From assembly GCA_031002005.1 (NCBI GenBank), contig CM061921.1, positions 124,092,597 to 124,156,596 of the forward strand: 64,000 bases of DNA. Direction: 5' to 3'. The position numbers and the translations under genes are program-made. The notes under the pieces were generated by a model. It had not been told where the DNA came from and did not search any database. It was given only the letters and a program-made list of their open reading frames with translations. Shown here piece by piece: positions 1-11,725 of the stretch (position 1 is its first letter; each line of letters starts with the position of its first letter). The stretch is from Vandiemenella viatica. Taxonomy: Eukaryota > Arthropoda > Insecta > Orthoptera > Morabidae.

Positions 1-29
1 ACTTGGTTTTGTGATTTCAAGCAATTATA

Positions 30-160
30 TCTGAAATAGATCTGATGAAGACAACCGAGCAGGTTGTCGAAACGTCGTCATTTTACGACACTATCCGGCT
101 GCATTCCCGTGAAGAATTCACTGGATCAATACGCCTGGTCTCCACTCTCATAAGTCTAGT
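30..160 (+). mobile_element. Penelope-like element 3' terminal fragment with hammerhead-like core
   Basis: The segment carries CTGATGA at 42-48, a 7-bp hairpin (GACAACC 50-56 pairing with GGTTGTC 62-68 around a GAGCA loop) and then GAAAC at 69-73. That is the CUGAUGA / stem II / GAAA order of a hammerhead ribozyme core. Penelope-like retroelements are known to carry such motifs in their terminal repeats. The same pattern recurs in the PLE fragments near 28.87 and 37.36 kb, which supports the family call. A possible stem III (GTCGT ... ACGAC) follows, but the expected cleavage-site bases after it are not canonical, so I would not assume an active ribozyme. The left boundary is uncertain and may lie outside the window. 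Confidence 0.5.
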
Positions 161-170
161 AATTATTTTT

Positions 171-2874
171 CGTTGTTTTCTCCTTCTAATCTAACAGCGT
201 GAATCGGAGATTTCATTTTATGAACCATTTTTACTCGTATTAATGAAATTATCAGGGTTGTTTGGCCTCTTACGTTGTCATTTAGTTTGTTGCTGTAGTG
301 ACGAAGGTCTGACAACAATAAGCATCTGTAAATCATTTTAAAAATCCAGGAAAACTTGCAGGTGAAACGGCATTGCCGAAATCTTCTACCTTATATTCTA
401 ACCTATTTTGGTCGCAAACTACGAAACGTGATATCACTCTCTACAGACATTTTATAAATTTATATGTCATTACCACTTAAGAAAAAGTATCATAAAAAAT
501 CCATGGTCACACAGAAAAGTATAAGAAAGACAGATTCTCATTTCCACAATATAAATTAAACGACAGCACTGCACAATGTGAAGGGTTTCATCCAAAACGT
601 CAATGGTAATAGTACACTGGAGACTTAGACCAGCACATTAGTGACTGCTACAGTTTTGCTAACAGATGGGGAACACCGATTCTGTTACAATTAATAGCAT
701 ATCAAAAACCTCTTTTGCCAGATGGCACGGAGCTCCCATTCCCGCCGCTACCATCTGCAACCAAAATCAGACCTTCAGCCAGTAATTAACTATCTCACAT
801 CTGATAGCAATGTCTAGTTTGCTTTCATTTGTCAGTGTTTGTCTCCCTCTTCCCATCTGCCATTTGTCGGCACTGCATGGGAACAGAATGTCTCTCTTTT
901 GTTCACTAAGCGCTTCACACGTGGTGCCTACCGCTAGGGCACCTGCCTCACCCACACTCCATCTGGGACCTTCCGCAAGCTATTAGCTTCGTTTTTGTAC
1001 CGCCAGTATTTAGTACTCATTAACGTGAGAAGACTGGCTCCCTCGCTTTCTTCTTCCCTACCCACGCATGGGAACCCACAAGGTCGCGCCAATCCCATGT
1101 AAAGAGACAAGCACCGATGCAAGAAGCCTCAATATTCCACTTCGACCACCCGGTATACCCTGTAGCAATGTCTCTTCAAGTATTCCTGTTTGCAACGGCA
1201 TACTAGTTGAATGCAAACGATACCAAACGTGTTAATCTGGACTTTCACCGAAACACATTTTTTGCCAAGGTGGCCGAAGAAACGTTATTATATGATATTC
1301 AGAATGGGGTATGCTTATTCAGGTATTGGATTCAGTGTCACATTTATTTAGCAACAACCCTGGGTATGGCCAAATCGTTGTTCTTTTTAGCGACCACACC
1401 GTCTTTTGTCGAACTGTGTCTTTAGCAAAACCTACATGTCCTTAACGCACCACGGATCCTATAAATGTTGGGTCATGCTGCAAATCAACATAGATTAACA
1501 TGCTTGACGCCAAAACTAAAGTGACTGGCAACATTACCATGAAGAATAGGAAGCGCCATTAAGTGGTGAAGTTCTCCAAGTCGTTTATAGAGACCTTAGC
1601 TGAAAAAGTGCTACGTGATATTTCTCGGCCTCTGATAAAGATATTAATTGGTACAATCCTGTTTCATTGCTAGAATATCCACTGCTATAACTGTAAATAA
1701 CTGTCCATTTAAGTGCAGAGCTAATAAACAACTTAGAGGACTATAAACTTGAATATGATTTTTGCAGTATTATCAGTATGTAATTATATATAACAAGACG
1801 GATAAAATTACATAACACGTTTTATTGCTTTCTCAACTGTTTTACCAAATTAAGATATTAAAATAACATTTCCAACAGCTCATATTGAACCATAAAATAT
1901 ATGTACTTTACGAAGTTTTCTCAATTCAGTTTTCTTTGAATTCTTGTAGAACTGTACTTACCAAACTTTCAATTTTGTTGCAGCAAACATCTGAAACCAT
2001 CGAATGCTATCCTGTCAATTATCGTTTAGAATGGCATTGTTTTGATTTGTAATTGCATGTAATATCGTGAATGATACCCCAGTAACGTACTCATCTAACT
2101 GTTCGGTCATTCCGTGTTTGTGACGATATGTATAAACAATGTGTAGTGGTAACGTTATATGATTGTAACACATCGACAGCGACCTCCTTTAAAACAAACA
2201 CATCATTCCAAGTCTTGAATCGCTGTGCGTTCAAGAAGAAGATTTCGATGGGCAGGAATGATGGTTGCTGCGTGTTTTATGTTATCTTCGGCACAACATC
2301 AAAACACGATTCTGCAGTATCAGATTTGATGCAGACGTGTCGAGGGTGAAAGTCTTACCACATTCAAATTCTGTTCTTCAGGTCCCGTCATAACTGACTC
2401 GTTTTGTAGTTAACAGTAAATTACAAACAAAATTGTAAATCCAACAAATTAATTTTAATGTAGTAAAGGCAAAGCATGTTGTCGTTCATAGCAAGACTTT
2501 GAGAATCTTGTTAACATACCGTACAAGACTGTAGTCTAGTTTTTTTTAATGTCTAGAACCAATTTCTTGTGCTGGATCGACATAATATTTACCTATACTT
2601 TGACACTGGTGAGCCTGCAGGGATCAAGTTCTTCGTGATGTTTCCTGTCTCCTGAAAATACCAGAGCCACAGTTCACGGTTTCAATAACTGCGTTGATTT
2701 CTTCATGGGCCATATGTGTTTTTTGATTTGAGGTAGCAAAGGATAATTGTGAATATTCAAACTTCTGTAACTTATGAAAAGCGGCTCAACACGCAATTCT
2801 GCATGTTTTTATCTGTTACCCACAAGTGGTTTATTTATGACAAATTTCCTCTTTTACAAATCCTGAGCAACTTT
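171..2874. other. No gene recognised; AT-rich intergenic or intronic DNA
   Basis: I see only short open frames without domain signatures, and no SINE box motifs, inverted repeats or tRNA-like structures that I can support. The stretch ends at a TA dinucleotide (2875-2876) that abuts the left Tigger-type terminus. Confidence 0.5.
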
Positions 2875-2876
2875 TA

Positions 2877-3560
2877 CAGTAGAACTCTTATCCGAATCAA
2901 TTGGGACCAGACCCCATTCGGAAAATAAAAAATTTGGATAATTGGATTTCTCCCCCCAATTGAATTAATTACTGTGTGTATGTTGAAAATGGGAGAAAAA
3001 GGGTAATTTTAAGGAAAAAGAGCAGTTAATTAAAAGGCAACACTTTTACATGCTAAGCGTACTTACAAGTGCTGTACAATAGTACAGTATGGACACTCTT
3101 TGGCAGAATATATTTGACTGTATGCGCCTGAGACTAAGCCACTTATTCCGCACAAAAATGTGGTATCAATGTGGTATTCAATTCAGCGCCATCTGTTATT
3201 CATTTCCTTAAGTCAATACCTGGAACAAAGCAGGAAGACTCCGCCCGGCCACTGACCATTCTTATTGGCAGGGTAGTTCATCAACCTTTCCCCACATTTC
3301 AGTAAAAGGCTACTGATCCATCCCGAGACAAGTAACGCATTTTCCTGTCCCTGGATTGACTGTAATTTTCGGCAAGATATCGCCGACCATATCTCAATCG
3401 GACAAAATTCGGTTCCAGCTATACTTTTCTTAAATTCAGATCGTGAAACATATCTTTAAAGTTGTAATTAACAAGAATGCAATAAAGCGCAGTAAAAATG
3501 AGGTTCAGTTATACATTTATTCCAAATGATTAGCATAAAACTACAACGATATTTATTTAT
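2877..3560 (+). mobile_element. Tigger-type (pogo superfamily) non-autonomous copy, left inverted arm
   Basis: The segment begins CAGTAGAACTC..., the style of terminal inverted repeat found in Tigger transposons, preceded by TA, the expected target dinucleotide. From about 3080 to 3560 it matches, in reverse complement and over more than 400 bases, the stretch 10440-10935 near the transposase remnant on the right. Shared landmarks include a 'GCGCCTGAGACTAAG' block and 'CAGCGCCATCTGTTATTC'. No transposase frame remains here, so this is an internally deleted copy. Both copies lose similarity at the same point, after 'ACGATATTTATTTATA', and no 3' inverted repeat is seen there. Confidence 0.65.
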
Positions 3561-4570
3561 ATAGAACTCTACAGCTACAACAACAACAATCACACTCTGC
3601 CTTTACGGAAATAAAGTCAACTAAACTCGTCACATTATATTGGATGAACAATATTTTAAATTCCACAAACACACCTTTAACCGCCAATGTGGCATATGAA
3701 CTAATAAAAAAATGTTTACATAAGAATTTATTTTTAAACAATTTGATGTATAATATCATAATGTTCATTTTTACATATATGATATGTATTTTACAACAAG
3801 TGGGAAGGGGATAGTCAATGAAAAAATATTCAACCTGACGTGGGTATAACCCAGTACCCTCAGTTCCGCAGGCCAATGCGCAACTGTTCAGCCACTCTGC
3901 CTTACACAGAAACGTGCCTCGTCCATTATTTAACAAAAGTAAACATATATATAACGATACAACATTTCGTGTTGAATAGTTAATGATGATCTATATAAAA
4001 AATCAAACTGTTATTACAGAAATAATCAGTAAAATAAAAATATGTTAGTTAGACGGGGAAGGAAAGTAATTTTCTATTTCAGCAATGTGTCTGTTCCTTT
4101 GATACCGCCTAGCTATAAGACACGTTTCCTTGAACAGGAAATTACCACAGCACTTCCAGAAGTCATAAATCGTGGCAACATTGGAGGAAGTAGTTGTGGC
4201 AACGTCGAACAGGAAATAACTGCCAACTTTCCTATTTCCTTCGGCCAAGAATACCTTTATAACACTAAATAACACACGTAATAATTTATCACGATCAGCT
4301 CATTTGGCTAAATATTTTATTGATGTACACTAAAATTATCCAACTTAAGGCAGCAAATCACAGTTTTTAATTAAAAATACTGTTGGAATCCGTATTAATT
4401 CTACGAGAGCAATCCGAAAAGTAAGGTATCCCAAGCATTTATAGATCAAGACTTAATTTATTTTCTTTAATGTATACATTGTTTAAAAGATTGAGCAATT
4501 ATCTATTTTTCTACATCATCACCATTTGTCACACGCATTTCTGTAGATGCTGTGACAGTTTATAAATAAT
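3561..4570. other. No gene recognised
   Basis: The longest frame (127 codons, minus strand, 3553-3936) overlaps the end of the Tigger-type arm and has no recognisable motif; I treat it as chance. AT-rich sequence with no repeat structure that I can name. Confidence 0.4.
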
Positions 4571-4800
4571 GGAGTGTGGTGGGATAAGTGCTGACGCGCT
4601 GGCCTCTCATTCGGGAGGACGCAGGTTCGAATCCTCGTCCGGCCATCCAGATTTGGGTTCAATGGTTTCCCCAAATAACTCTATGTGAATACTGGAATGG
4701 TTCCTTTAAAAGGCCATTGGATAAATCCTTGTTACAACTCCTTTCATGCCTCTAATGACCTCGATGTCGACAACGCGTAAAGCCATAAGCAAAAAAGGAA
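4571..4800 (+). mobile_element. tRNA-derived SINE, copy 1
   Basis: The tRNA-like head has a 'CATTCGGGAGGACGCAGG' block and a B-box 'GGTTCGAATCC'. The SINE body follows ('ATGGTTTCCCCAAATAA', 'TCTAATGACCTCGATGTCGA') and then 'CGTAAAGCCATAAGCAAAAAA'-type tail sequence. It is diverged from the better copies at 9.1 and 55 kb but collinear over its full length. Confidence 0.85.
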
Positions 4801-5165
4801 AAAGAATGTATGCTCGCCATCATGTCTTTGAGCAAGCATTGAACTTCATCTTCCATATCTTAGTCGGTCAAATATTTTCGCAGCTTAGGAAAAGGTGGTA
4901 GTCACTGTGTGCCACGTCTGCAACGATATGGTGGGTGGGTGATTATTTCCCAAGTCAAGTTTTACAGAAGGGCGACGGTGTGATGAGCTATGTATGGACC
5001 AGCTATATCATGAACAATGCTTGATTCCTTGTTTACATTTCGTCTTCTTCGGTTCTGAATTGACCTTCTGAGTTTTTTCAGTGTTTTACAGTAGCTGTAG
5101 TAGTTGTTGTTGTTGTGGTCGCAGCTTGCATTAACTCGACTAACAATGACTCCTTCCCATTCAAT

Positions 5166-5395
5166 CTTTTCCTTTCTTATGGCATTACGCTTCGTCAACG
5201 TCGAGGACGTTAGAGGCGGGAAAGGACTGCGGAAAAGGAACTGGAAGAAATTTGGCCTTGGCTTTTTAAAGGAACTATACCAGCATTTTGCCTGGAGTGA
5301 TTTGGGGAAACCAAAGAAAACCCAAATCTCGATGGATGGAGGTATTCAAAGCCGTCTCCTCCCGAATGCGACACCAGAGCATTACCACTCACCCG
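5166..5395 (-). mobile_element. tRNA-derived SINE, copy 2 (reverse orientation)
   Basis: Reverse complement of the same SINE. On the + strand it reads from the tail side ('CGTCAACGTCGAGGACGTTAGAGGC') through 'GAGTGATTTGGGGAAACC' to 'CTCCTCCCGAATGCGA' and the head near 5395. The B-box is degraded. The apparent open frames at 5104-5436 (plus) and 5210-5392 (minus) are SINE read-through, not genes. Confidence 0.85.
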
Positions 5396-5646
5396 TTAGC
5401 TTCACTTTTTCATTACTAGTCGTATTTGGTCTATGATTATATCCATAAAATTATTTAAAAATATACTTAAAGCCAAGTTAATAATAGTAAATGATAATAT
5501 GTCGGTAGAAGTGAGATGATTTGATGAGAGGGTGAGTTTCCAAAACAATCTCTGAAATCAGAAACGCAATTCAAATTTATCCTTTCTGCCTGTCTTTCTC
5601 ATTCTCAACCCCTCTCCCTTTTTTCTATTTTTAGCAGCTATAAACT

Positions 5647-5668
5647 AGATAGATAGATAGATAGATAT
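5647..5668. repeat. (GATA)n microsatellite
   Basis: About five perfect copies of the tetranucleotide TAGA/GATA. The surrounding 5.4-6.18 kb is AT-rich and holds no gene that I can recognise. Confidence 0.9.
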
Positions 5669-6187
5669 CTTCACTTTGATCCCGTGTGAGAATAATCTCG
5701 GGGATGTGGAAAAGTACATACACTTATTAGTAATCTCAATATTACTATATAAATGATAATATTATTATATATTGACAACAAGTTAGCTACAACCCATTAG
5801 TATAACTAATATCTCCTTGTTACCAGCATCTAATAACCAGTTATTTTCTTATCAACCAGTTACCATGATAAGTTTCACTGTATTTTGCGACTACATATTA
5901 TATCATGCTAGTTGCTATTTATGTGGAAAAGTAAACACACCTATTAACAATATCAATTATATAACAAACAACTCATATTACTTAAAAACCTGTTAGTATG
6001 ATAATTTTTCGCAGCAGGTATTGAGTGCATGCTATCCCATGTTAGTTACTATATATGAGTGAACTTTTGTAAACAGTGTAATGACTTCATTTGTCAAACG
6101 TTCAACACAAAGAAAAACCATATATCATTTTAATAATTGTGGACAACTTTGTCACCTTCCCCTTCCATACACCATATATACTATTTA

Positions 6188-6847
6188 TCAGTCATTCTTA
6201 GTTACCAAATTCCAAGAAGAAAACACAGAGTAAAATTGGTTCTGAAGCAGAAACTCTTTCAGTTTAGACATAAAGTAGTTGGGTTTTTGTAGATAACATT
6301 TAATTTCTGTTGGTAAGACATTGAATAAGGAAGCTCCAGTAAATGTTAACCCTTTCTGTACAATTGATAGTGATTTGTAATCCTTGTGGATATTATATTT
6401 ATTCCTAGTATTATGGCTATGTATGTCAGCATTAAGATTGAAGTGTTCAGGTTTTTCCACTACAAATGATAGTACGGAGTATACATACTGTGCTGGCATT
6501 GTTAGTACACCCAGGTTTTTAAATAGATTTCTGTACGACGTCTGTGGGCTTGCTCCAGAAATAGTTCTTATAGCTCGCTTTTGCATTTTAAATACCCTCT
6601 GTGCTTGTGACGAGTTTCCACAAAATGAGGTGCCATAAGTGAGCAGGGAATGAAAATATGAAAAATATACTAACTTTCTGGTTTCTGTATTAGCTATTCT
6701 AGATATTACCCTCAGTGAAAATGTTGCAGAATTCAGTTTTTTAAGAAGTTGTTGAATATGTTGTTTCCAGTTCAATTTGTTATCTATATATACACCCAGG
6801 AATTTTGTGAAACTGCTTTCATTGATTGCTTTTCCTTCTGATATCAC
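6188..6847 (-). pseudogene. Non-LTR retrotransposon reverse transcriptase, C-terminal fragment
   Basis: An uninterrupted 219-codon frame corresponds to the end of the RT and the C-terminal domain of a Jockey/CR1-like LINE ORF2. It opens with the 'FTKFLGVYIDNKLNWKQHI' thumb-region motif. Next comes 'RKLVYFSYFHSLLTYGTSFCG' around residues 57-76, a region conserved after the catalytic core, then the 'HNTRNK' motif and 'GASLFNVLP', typical of the ORF2 tail. The catalytic FADD motif and endonuclease lie upstream of this and are missing, so the copy is 5'-truncated, as is usual for target-primed integration. The in-frame ATG is internal to the original protein and is not a real start. Confidence 0.85.
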
Positions 6848-7329
6848 ATTTTAGAAGCTATAAATTAAAGGTGCCGGATGCTTTATATTCTGTTCCACTC
6901 ATAAAATTCATATATTACTAATGAGATAGATATAAGAAGATTGTCTTGCACCGTAGTGGTATGAGATTTAGTAAGCTACCTCAATTGGAATTTACGCGTC
7001 TGCACCAAACAGCATGTGACGGAGTTGAAAGGCTGATTTTTAAATGCTTAACTTCTATAGCCAACTTCCTCGTTTCGGGTCATTATAGCTCCGTGAAGAT
7101 GCGCGGCGTCAGATACGGCGTCACCTGATTTGAGCTACGGTGGTTGAAGAACTTTTTAGAACCGGGACATGTTTCGGTGGTGGTGCATTATTACTAATTA
7201 TCAGATGGCACACGAAAGTCCTGGGTTAAATGACAGTGTCTCATGATTCGTCCTCCGGATTTGGACGTTATGCTGTCGCCCCATCGATGTGTTTCGGAAA
7301 AGTAGGTTTCAATCGGCCGACACCCTCTC

Positions 7330-8420
7330 TCTTATTTCATCTCTTATTTTACTGTCGTCAGTCTCTCTATTGGTTTGATATAAACCACCATCCCTTCTTA
7401 TTTTGCACTATCCTCTTCATCTCTAAACACCTCTCTTAAAACACGTCCACCGTTATCTGCTTCATACATAACCAATCCCGCATGTCTTAAAAAACCACCC
7501 ACGAATCTGTTTCTTCTTTGTGTAAGATTCTACCACAAACTTCTTTCACCAGCCATCATTTCGTGGTTTAAACTGTCCACCTAATTTTCAGCATCCTCCT
7601 ATAGCACCACATTTCGAATGCTTCAATTTTCCTTCTTTCAGACATTCCTGAAATCCATGCTTCGTTACCATAAAGTGCTGTGCTCCATACATATAGTTTA
7701 AAAAAATTTCTTTCTGGTTCCTAGGTCAATATTTGAAACTACTTTTTCATGAAGGTTCTTTCTGCTAGTGCTTTTCTAAGTTTAACACCATTCCTGCTTC
7801 GGCCATCAGTTGTATTTTTACTTCCTAAGTAACTGAATTTATTCGCTTCTAGTTTTGCATCCGATCCCATTATTATATTTAACCTACTATTATCTCTTTT
7901 ACACGTTTGTCTTGCTTTGATCTGTATTTATTACAGAAGTACTCTGTCATTATTTTGTTCATGTTATGCAGTTATACTCAGTCCGTCCTGTTAACAGGAC
8001 AGTGTCATCATAAAATCCTATTATACTGGTTACTGCTTTTGTTTTCGTGAACACTTAAGCCCCATTCAAATTCCTCTTTTACTTCTTTTATAGCTTCCTC
8101 ACAAATAAGTTGAATATTAGTGGGGATTGAACTGCAACAATATCTGATACCCTTTCAACTGACTGGTGACTCTCATGATTCTCTACTTTCATTATAGCCA
8201 CTTGATTCTATATCGATTTTAAAGTATTCTTCTATCTCGATATGTAAGACCTGACTTTAAAAAAAATTTTGAACATCTTTCCCGCCTTACATTATCGAAA
8301 GCTGTTTTTCTAAATCAACAAACGGCATGAAAGTAACTATTTTCTTAATAGGTGATACGAATGATTCTCTTGCGGTGCGGTTTTTCCAAAATTCTAACTG
8401 CAGCTACTGTATATTTTATT
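7330..8420 (-). pseudogene. Degenerate non-LTR retrotransposon (endonuclease-reverse transcriptase type)
   Basis: Reading the minus strand in shifting frames gives a run of LINE ORF2 motifs in the right order. These are a 'DDTVLL' catalytic-site remnant (about 8010-7990), then 'KFSYLGS..TTDGR' (about 7840-7800), 'VWSTALYGNEAW' (about 7700-7665) and 'IEAFEMWCYRRMLKIRW' (about 7640-7590). This motif set belongs to the R4/RTE-like insect LINE ORFs. Several frameshifts and stops separate the blocks, so no frame longer than about 70 codons survives. The 5' and 3' ends are not resolved. Confidence 0.65.
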
Positions 8421-9130
8421 CCAGCCCAGAGAATTTACATTATAATGTCTGTCTCAGAATGACAAGCAACAATTTCTTTTGAAAGGTTAAATATTGCAAA
8501 GTCTTATTGGCATTCAATCAGAACATTGTAGGAGGAAAACTGAGGCATAAAATTGAAATTCAGTGCGGGAATGTCAGTGTGGCAAGAAACAAGGAAACCA
8601 GTATTAAACACTTTGTAAACACTACATTTCCGTCTACTACGATATTTTAAAATTACACTCCAGCTGCGGAGAGTAGTACTGCCGATTAATAAATTTTTTT
8701 AACAATTAGGTGTTATTGCTCAGCGTGATAATTTCATTCCAACTAACTCTTAATCTTTACTGAAAGACATACTTGAAAAAAAAAAAAAATTAAAACCAAT
8801 GAGAAAACATTAGAGAATTACATCATAACTACATTGAAATTTCTTATTTTACCACATTTTATTGAGACTGCAAATTTTTTAAGTTTAGCATCCGGTTTGA
8901 GGTCTTTGCTCAAGTAGAATGTGAAGTAGGATTCATTTTTTTATTAAAATATTCTAGGAATAGATTGAAATGTTACCTATTTGATTAATAGCAAACCGAT
9001 TAATTTTGCTCGTTATTTTTGGTTTAATACTACTTCATTAAACAACGGGATTAATACGACAGTATCTTCCATATAAGAGGGGACTTATATTCACTTTGAA
9101 TTTGATAGCTGCTAAAAGTTAAAAAAAAAA
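8421..9130. other. No gene recognised
   Basis: AT-rich sequence with two long A/T runs and no motif or repeat that I can support. It ends at the A-rich stretch just before SINE copy 3. Confidence 0.4.
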
Positions 9131-9372
9131 GTACCGGGGGTGGTGCGTGAACGGTTAACGTTCTGACCACGCATTCGGGAGGAACGTGGGTTCGAATCCC
9201 CGTCCGGGCATCCAGATCTGGGTTTTCCATGGTTTCCCCAAATCACTCCAGGCGAATGCCCGGATGCTTCCTTCAAAAGGCCATGGTCGAGTTCCTGACC
9301 GTTTCTTGCCCCAATCCGATCCAGCCTCTAATGATCTTTCCGTCGACGTGGCGTAAAGCCCAAGCAAAAAAA
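9131..9372 (+). mobile_element. tRNA-derived SINE, copy 3 (well preserved)
   Basis: A near full-length copy. It has the head 'GGTGGTGCGTGAACGGTTAA', the 'GCATTCGGGAGGAACG' block, a perfect B-box 'GGTTCGAATCCCC', and the body 'TTTTCCATGGTTTCCCC' followed by 'GCCTCTAATGATC' and 'GTCGACGTGGCGTAAAGCC', with an A-rich tail. It serves with the 55.0-kb copy as the best reference for the family in this window. Confidence 0.9.
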
Positions 9373-9604
9373 ATTCAAAAATATAGAGATGGGCGAAAAG
9401 AAGACAGAGAAAAAGAGAGAAAATGAAATTTGAATTGCGTTTCTGATTTCAGAGATTGTTTTGACATCCCCTTTCTCATTAGATGAACTCACTTCTGCAC
9501 ATATATTTTAATTTACGATTTTTAACTTTGTTTTGAATAGATTTTTTAAATAATTTTATGGATGGAGTCATAGACCAAATACGGAAAATCTTGAAAAAAA
9601 TGAA

Positions 9605-9832
9605 TCTAATGGCTGAGCGTTAACTCTATGGCTCCTCATTCGGGAGGAAGCTGGTTTGAATCCCCATCCGGCTATCCAGATTTTGATTTTCCTTCTTTTC
9701 TCCAAGTCACTTCGTGTGAATGGCGGGATTATTTCTTCGAAAACCCATGGTCCGAATTCCTTCCCATTCCTTGTCTCCATTCCCTTCCCACCTTTAATGA
9801 CTTAGAAGTCGACGAATCGGAAATCCAGACGC
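9605..9832 (+). mobile_element. tRNA-derived SINE, copy 4 (diverged)
   Basis: Same order of blocks as copy 3: 'CATTCGGGAGGAAGCTGG', 'TTTGAATCCCCATCCGG', 'ATGGTCCGAATTCCTTCCC', 'TTTAATGACTTAGAAGTCGA'. It has more substitutions in the middle and a lost tail. It lies 230 bases after copy 3 in the same orientation. Confidence 0.8.
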
Positions 9833-10140
9833 GTAATAATAAATTGGTGTAGTAATATTATTTAGTTTTTCTTCTCCTTGACGATGGTGCGAACTCGTTA
9901 TAGTCCACCTAACGTAACCAGACGACGCGATTTCGACGATGTTGAAGCCCGAGAAGATTTCTTTCAGTGTTACCTCTGTGATTGCTTTCATAGTTACGTG
10001 TGCAGTTTACTAAGAAGCACTCAGTTATGAGTCTTTACTTAAGCATGTTATTTCCTGACGCAAACAGGTAAGAGTCGATGTTATATTTTACGCATAAGCC
10101 ATTTGTAGGTTCGACTTGTTTAAAATAAATGCAAAAAAGT

Positions 10141-10225
10141 AAATGGAATGCCTAGATTCGAACCGAGGACCGCGCGTTTACAAGACTAGACCGTTAGCCA
10201 CAAGCAAACGGAGCTCGTGCTAAAA
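10141..10225 (-). repeat. tRNA-like remnant
   Basis: On the minus strand 'GTGGCTAACGGTCTAG', then 'TCTTGTAAACG' in anticodon-loop position and a B-box 'GGTTCGAATCTAGGC' are correctly spaced for a tRNA. The 5' side does not pair with the 3' acceptor strand 'CATTCCA', so a functional tRNA is unlikely. It is either a tRNA pseudogene (the loop would read TGT, a threonine anticodon) or the head of another SINE. Confidence 0.45.
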
Positions 10226-10439
10226 GACGGCTTGTGAAGTGTGTAAACAAACCTATCCTGCCTCGGAAGTCAGTTACATTCAACTGGCATTAGACAATTA
10301 TCCTTTATAATCTCATTACAATCGTTTCTATAGTTTTGTAGAACTAAATATTCTGGATCTTTGAACATTTACGCCCACTTCTCGGCCCACTCACCTGATT
10401 ATGTGTTGCATTATTGCAAGTAATTAGCCACATCAATAT

Positions 10440-11425
10440 ATAAATAAATATCGTTGTAGTTTGACGCTAATCATTTGGAATAAATGTATAACTGAACCTC
10501 ATTTTTATTGCGCTTTATTGCAATCTTGTTAATTACAACTTTAAAGATATGTTTCACGATCTGAATTTAAGAAAAGTATAGCTGTAACCGAATTTCGTCC
10601 GGTTTAGGTATGGTCGGCGATATCTTGCCGAATATTACAGTCAATCCAGAGACAGGAAAATGCGTTACTTGTCTCGGGATGGGTCAGTAGCCTTTTACTG
10701 AAATGTGGGGAAAGATTGATGAACTACCCTGCCAATAAGGATGGTCAGTGGGCGGGCGGTGTCTTCCTGCTTTGTTCCAGGCATTGACTTTAGGAAATGA
10801 ATAACAGATGGCGCTGAATTGAATACCCGAAATGATGCCACATTGTGCGGAATAAGGGACTTAGTCTCAGGCGCCTAAAGTCATTTTTTTTTTATTATTT
10901 TTTTTTTGCCGTAGAGTGTACATACAGTACTGTAAACATCTCAATCTGTAACATCTCAATCAAAGTGAGCTGCTTTACTGCATTCATCCGTTTTCGGGCA
11001 GCCAAGTCGCGAATCCGCTTTACGGTGACAAGTTGCATGCGGTCACACTCGGGCTGACGCTCCATCCACTTCAACGCAGTTTCAAGGCCGGCAAATGCTT
11101 GACTAGCTGATGGTCCCGTGTCTGATACAACTTCGACATTAAGATCATCTTCTTTCTTGACACTTTCTTCTATCACCCTTTCAATAAGTTCTTCATTTAG
11201 AATTTCATACCTAGGTTCTGATGAATCACACACCACCCACTCTCCTATATCTTCAGCACTAACTTCTGAACATTCAGGAATTTTCAAAAGAATGTATCTG
11301 AATTCCTCGAGTGACACGTCATAGCCATCTTATCCTATCCCTTTCCTTTCCGTCTTTGATAAAAAAAATTGATTCGGATATTCAGCGATTCAGATAGTCA
11401 GAGTCGGATAATTGGAGTTCTACTG
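10440..11425 (-). mobile_element. Tigger-type (pogo superfamily) copy, right inverted arm with transposase remnant
   Basis: Read on the minus strand, the element starts at 11425 with CAGTAGAACTCCAATTATCC, followed outward by TA (11426-11427). It then contains a shortened transposase frame, and from 10935 downward it is the inverted counterpart of 3080-3560. It interrupts the Polinton-like capsid frame that lies at 11430-11725, so it is younger than that element. The right arm keeps about 300 bases more internal sequence than the left arm. Confidence 0.7.
10895..11317 (-). pseudogene. Tigger/pogo transposase, C-terminal remnant
   Basis: A 140-codon frame matches the tail of Tigger-family transposases. 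After an acidic stretch (residues 20-65) come the characteristic 'SQAFAGLETALKWMERQ' segment (about 72-88) and 'MQLVTVKRIRDLAARKR' (about 96-112), which I recognise from the C-terminal part of Tigger-derived proteins. The CENP-B-type helix-turn-helix and DDE catalytic core should precede this and are absent. Only about 100 bases separate the frame start from the terminal repeat, so an internal deletion removed them. The protein would be inactive. Confidence 0.75.
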
Positions 11426-11429
11426 TATA

Positions 11430-11725
11430 TATGAATTAATATCACCTCTAATGCAAATCAGTACTAGCTCACGTCTTATATTAAGAAGTTTCTGTATGAA
11501 GCCTTCAAAAGTACTCAAAGGTATTCAGATTTCAAAATACTCGTTACCAAGATCACTTGTGACCCATCCTGCGTTGTTCAACACTTCAAGTTGTTGAGGG
11601 TCGCTTGAAATATATGTCTTCGTTGTGTTTAGGATTTCAACGTTTCTAGTTCTACCTATATCAACGCCATTAATTTCGTACCAAATTTCACTAAACATAT
11701 TGTTAAATGTGAATTTTTGGGCCAT
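11430..11725 (-). pseudogene. Polinton/virus-like element, major-capsid-like frame (fragment)
   Basis: The minus-strand frame from 11725 opens with 'FSEIWYEINGVDI' and 'RTRNVEIL'. This signature is of a protein family found with F54H12.3-type integrases in insect and cnidarian virus-like elements and likely to be a double-jelly-roll capsid protein. The frame stops at 11525. After a one-base shift, similarity resumes with 'LSTFEGFIQKLL' and 'RRELVLI' down to about 11430, where the Tigger-type copy cuts it off. The rest of the protein is not seen. Placing this family among capsid proteins is from memory and is only moderately certain; that it is a virus-like element gene is better supported by its neighbours. 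Confidence 0.55.

Noticed and set aside
3553..3936. 127-codon minus-strand open frame
   Set aside because: Runs into the Tigger-type arm and has no domain signature.
9794..9991. 65-codon minus-strand frame with protein-like start
   Set aside because: No splice sites in good context and partly overlaps SINE copy 4.
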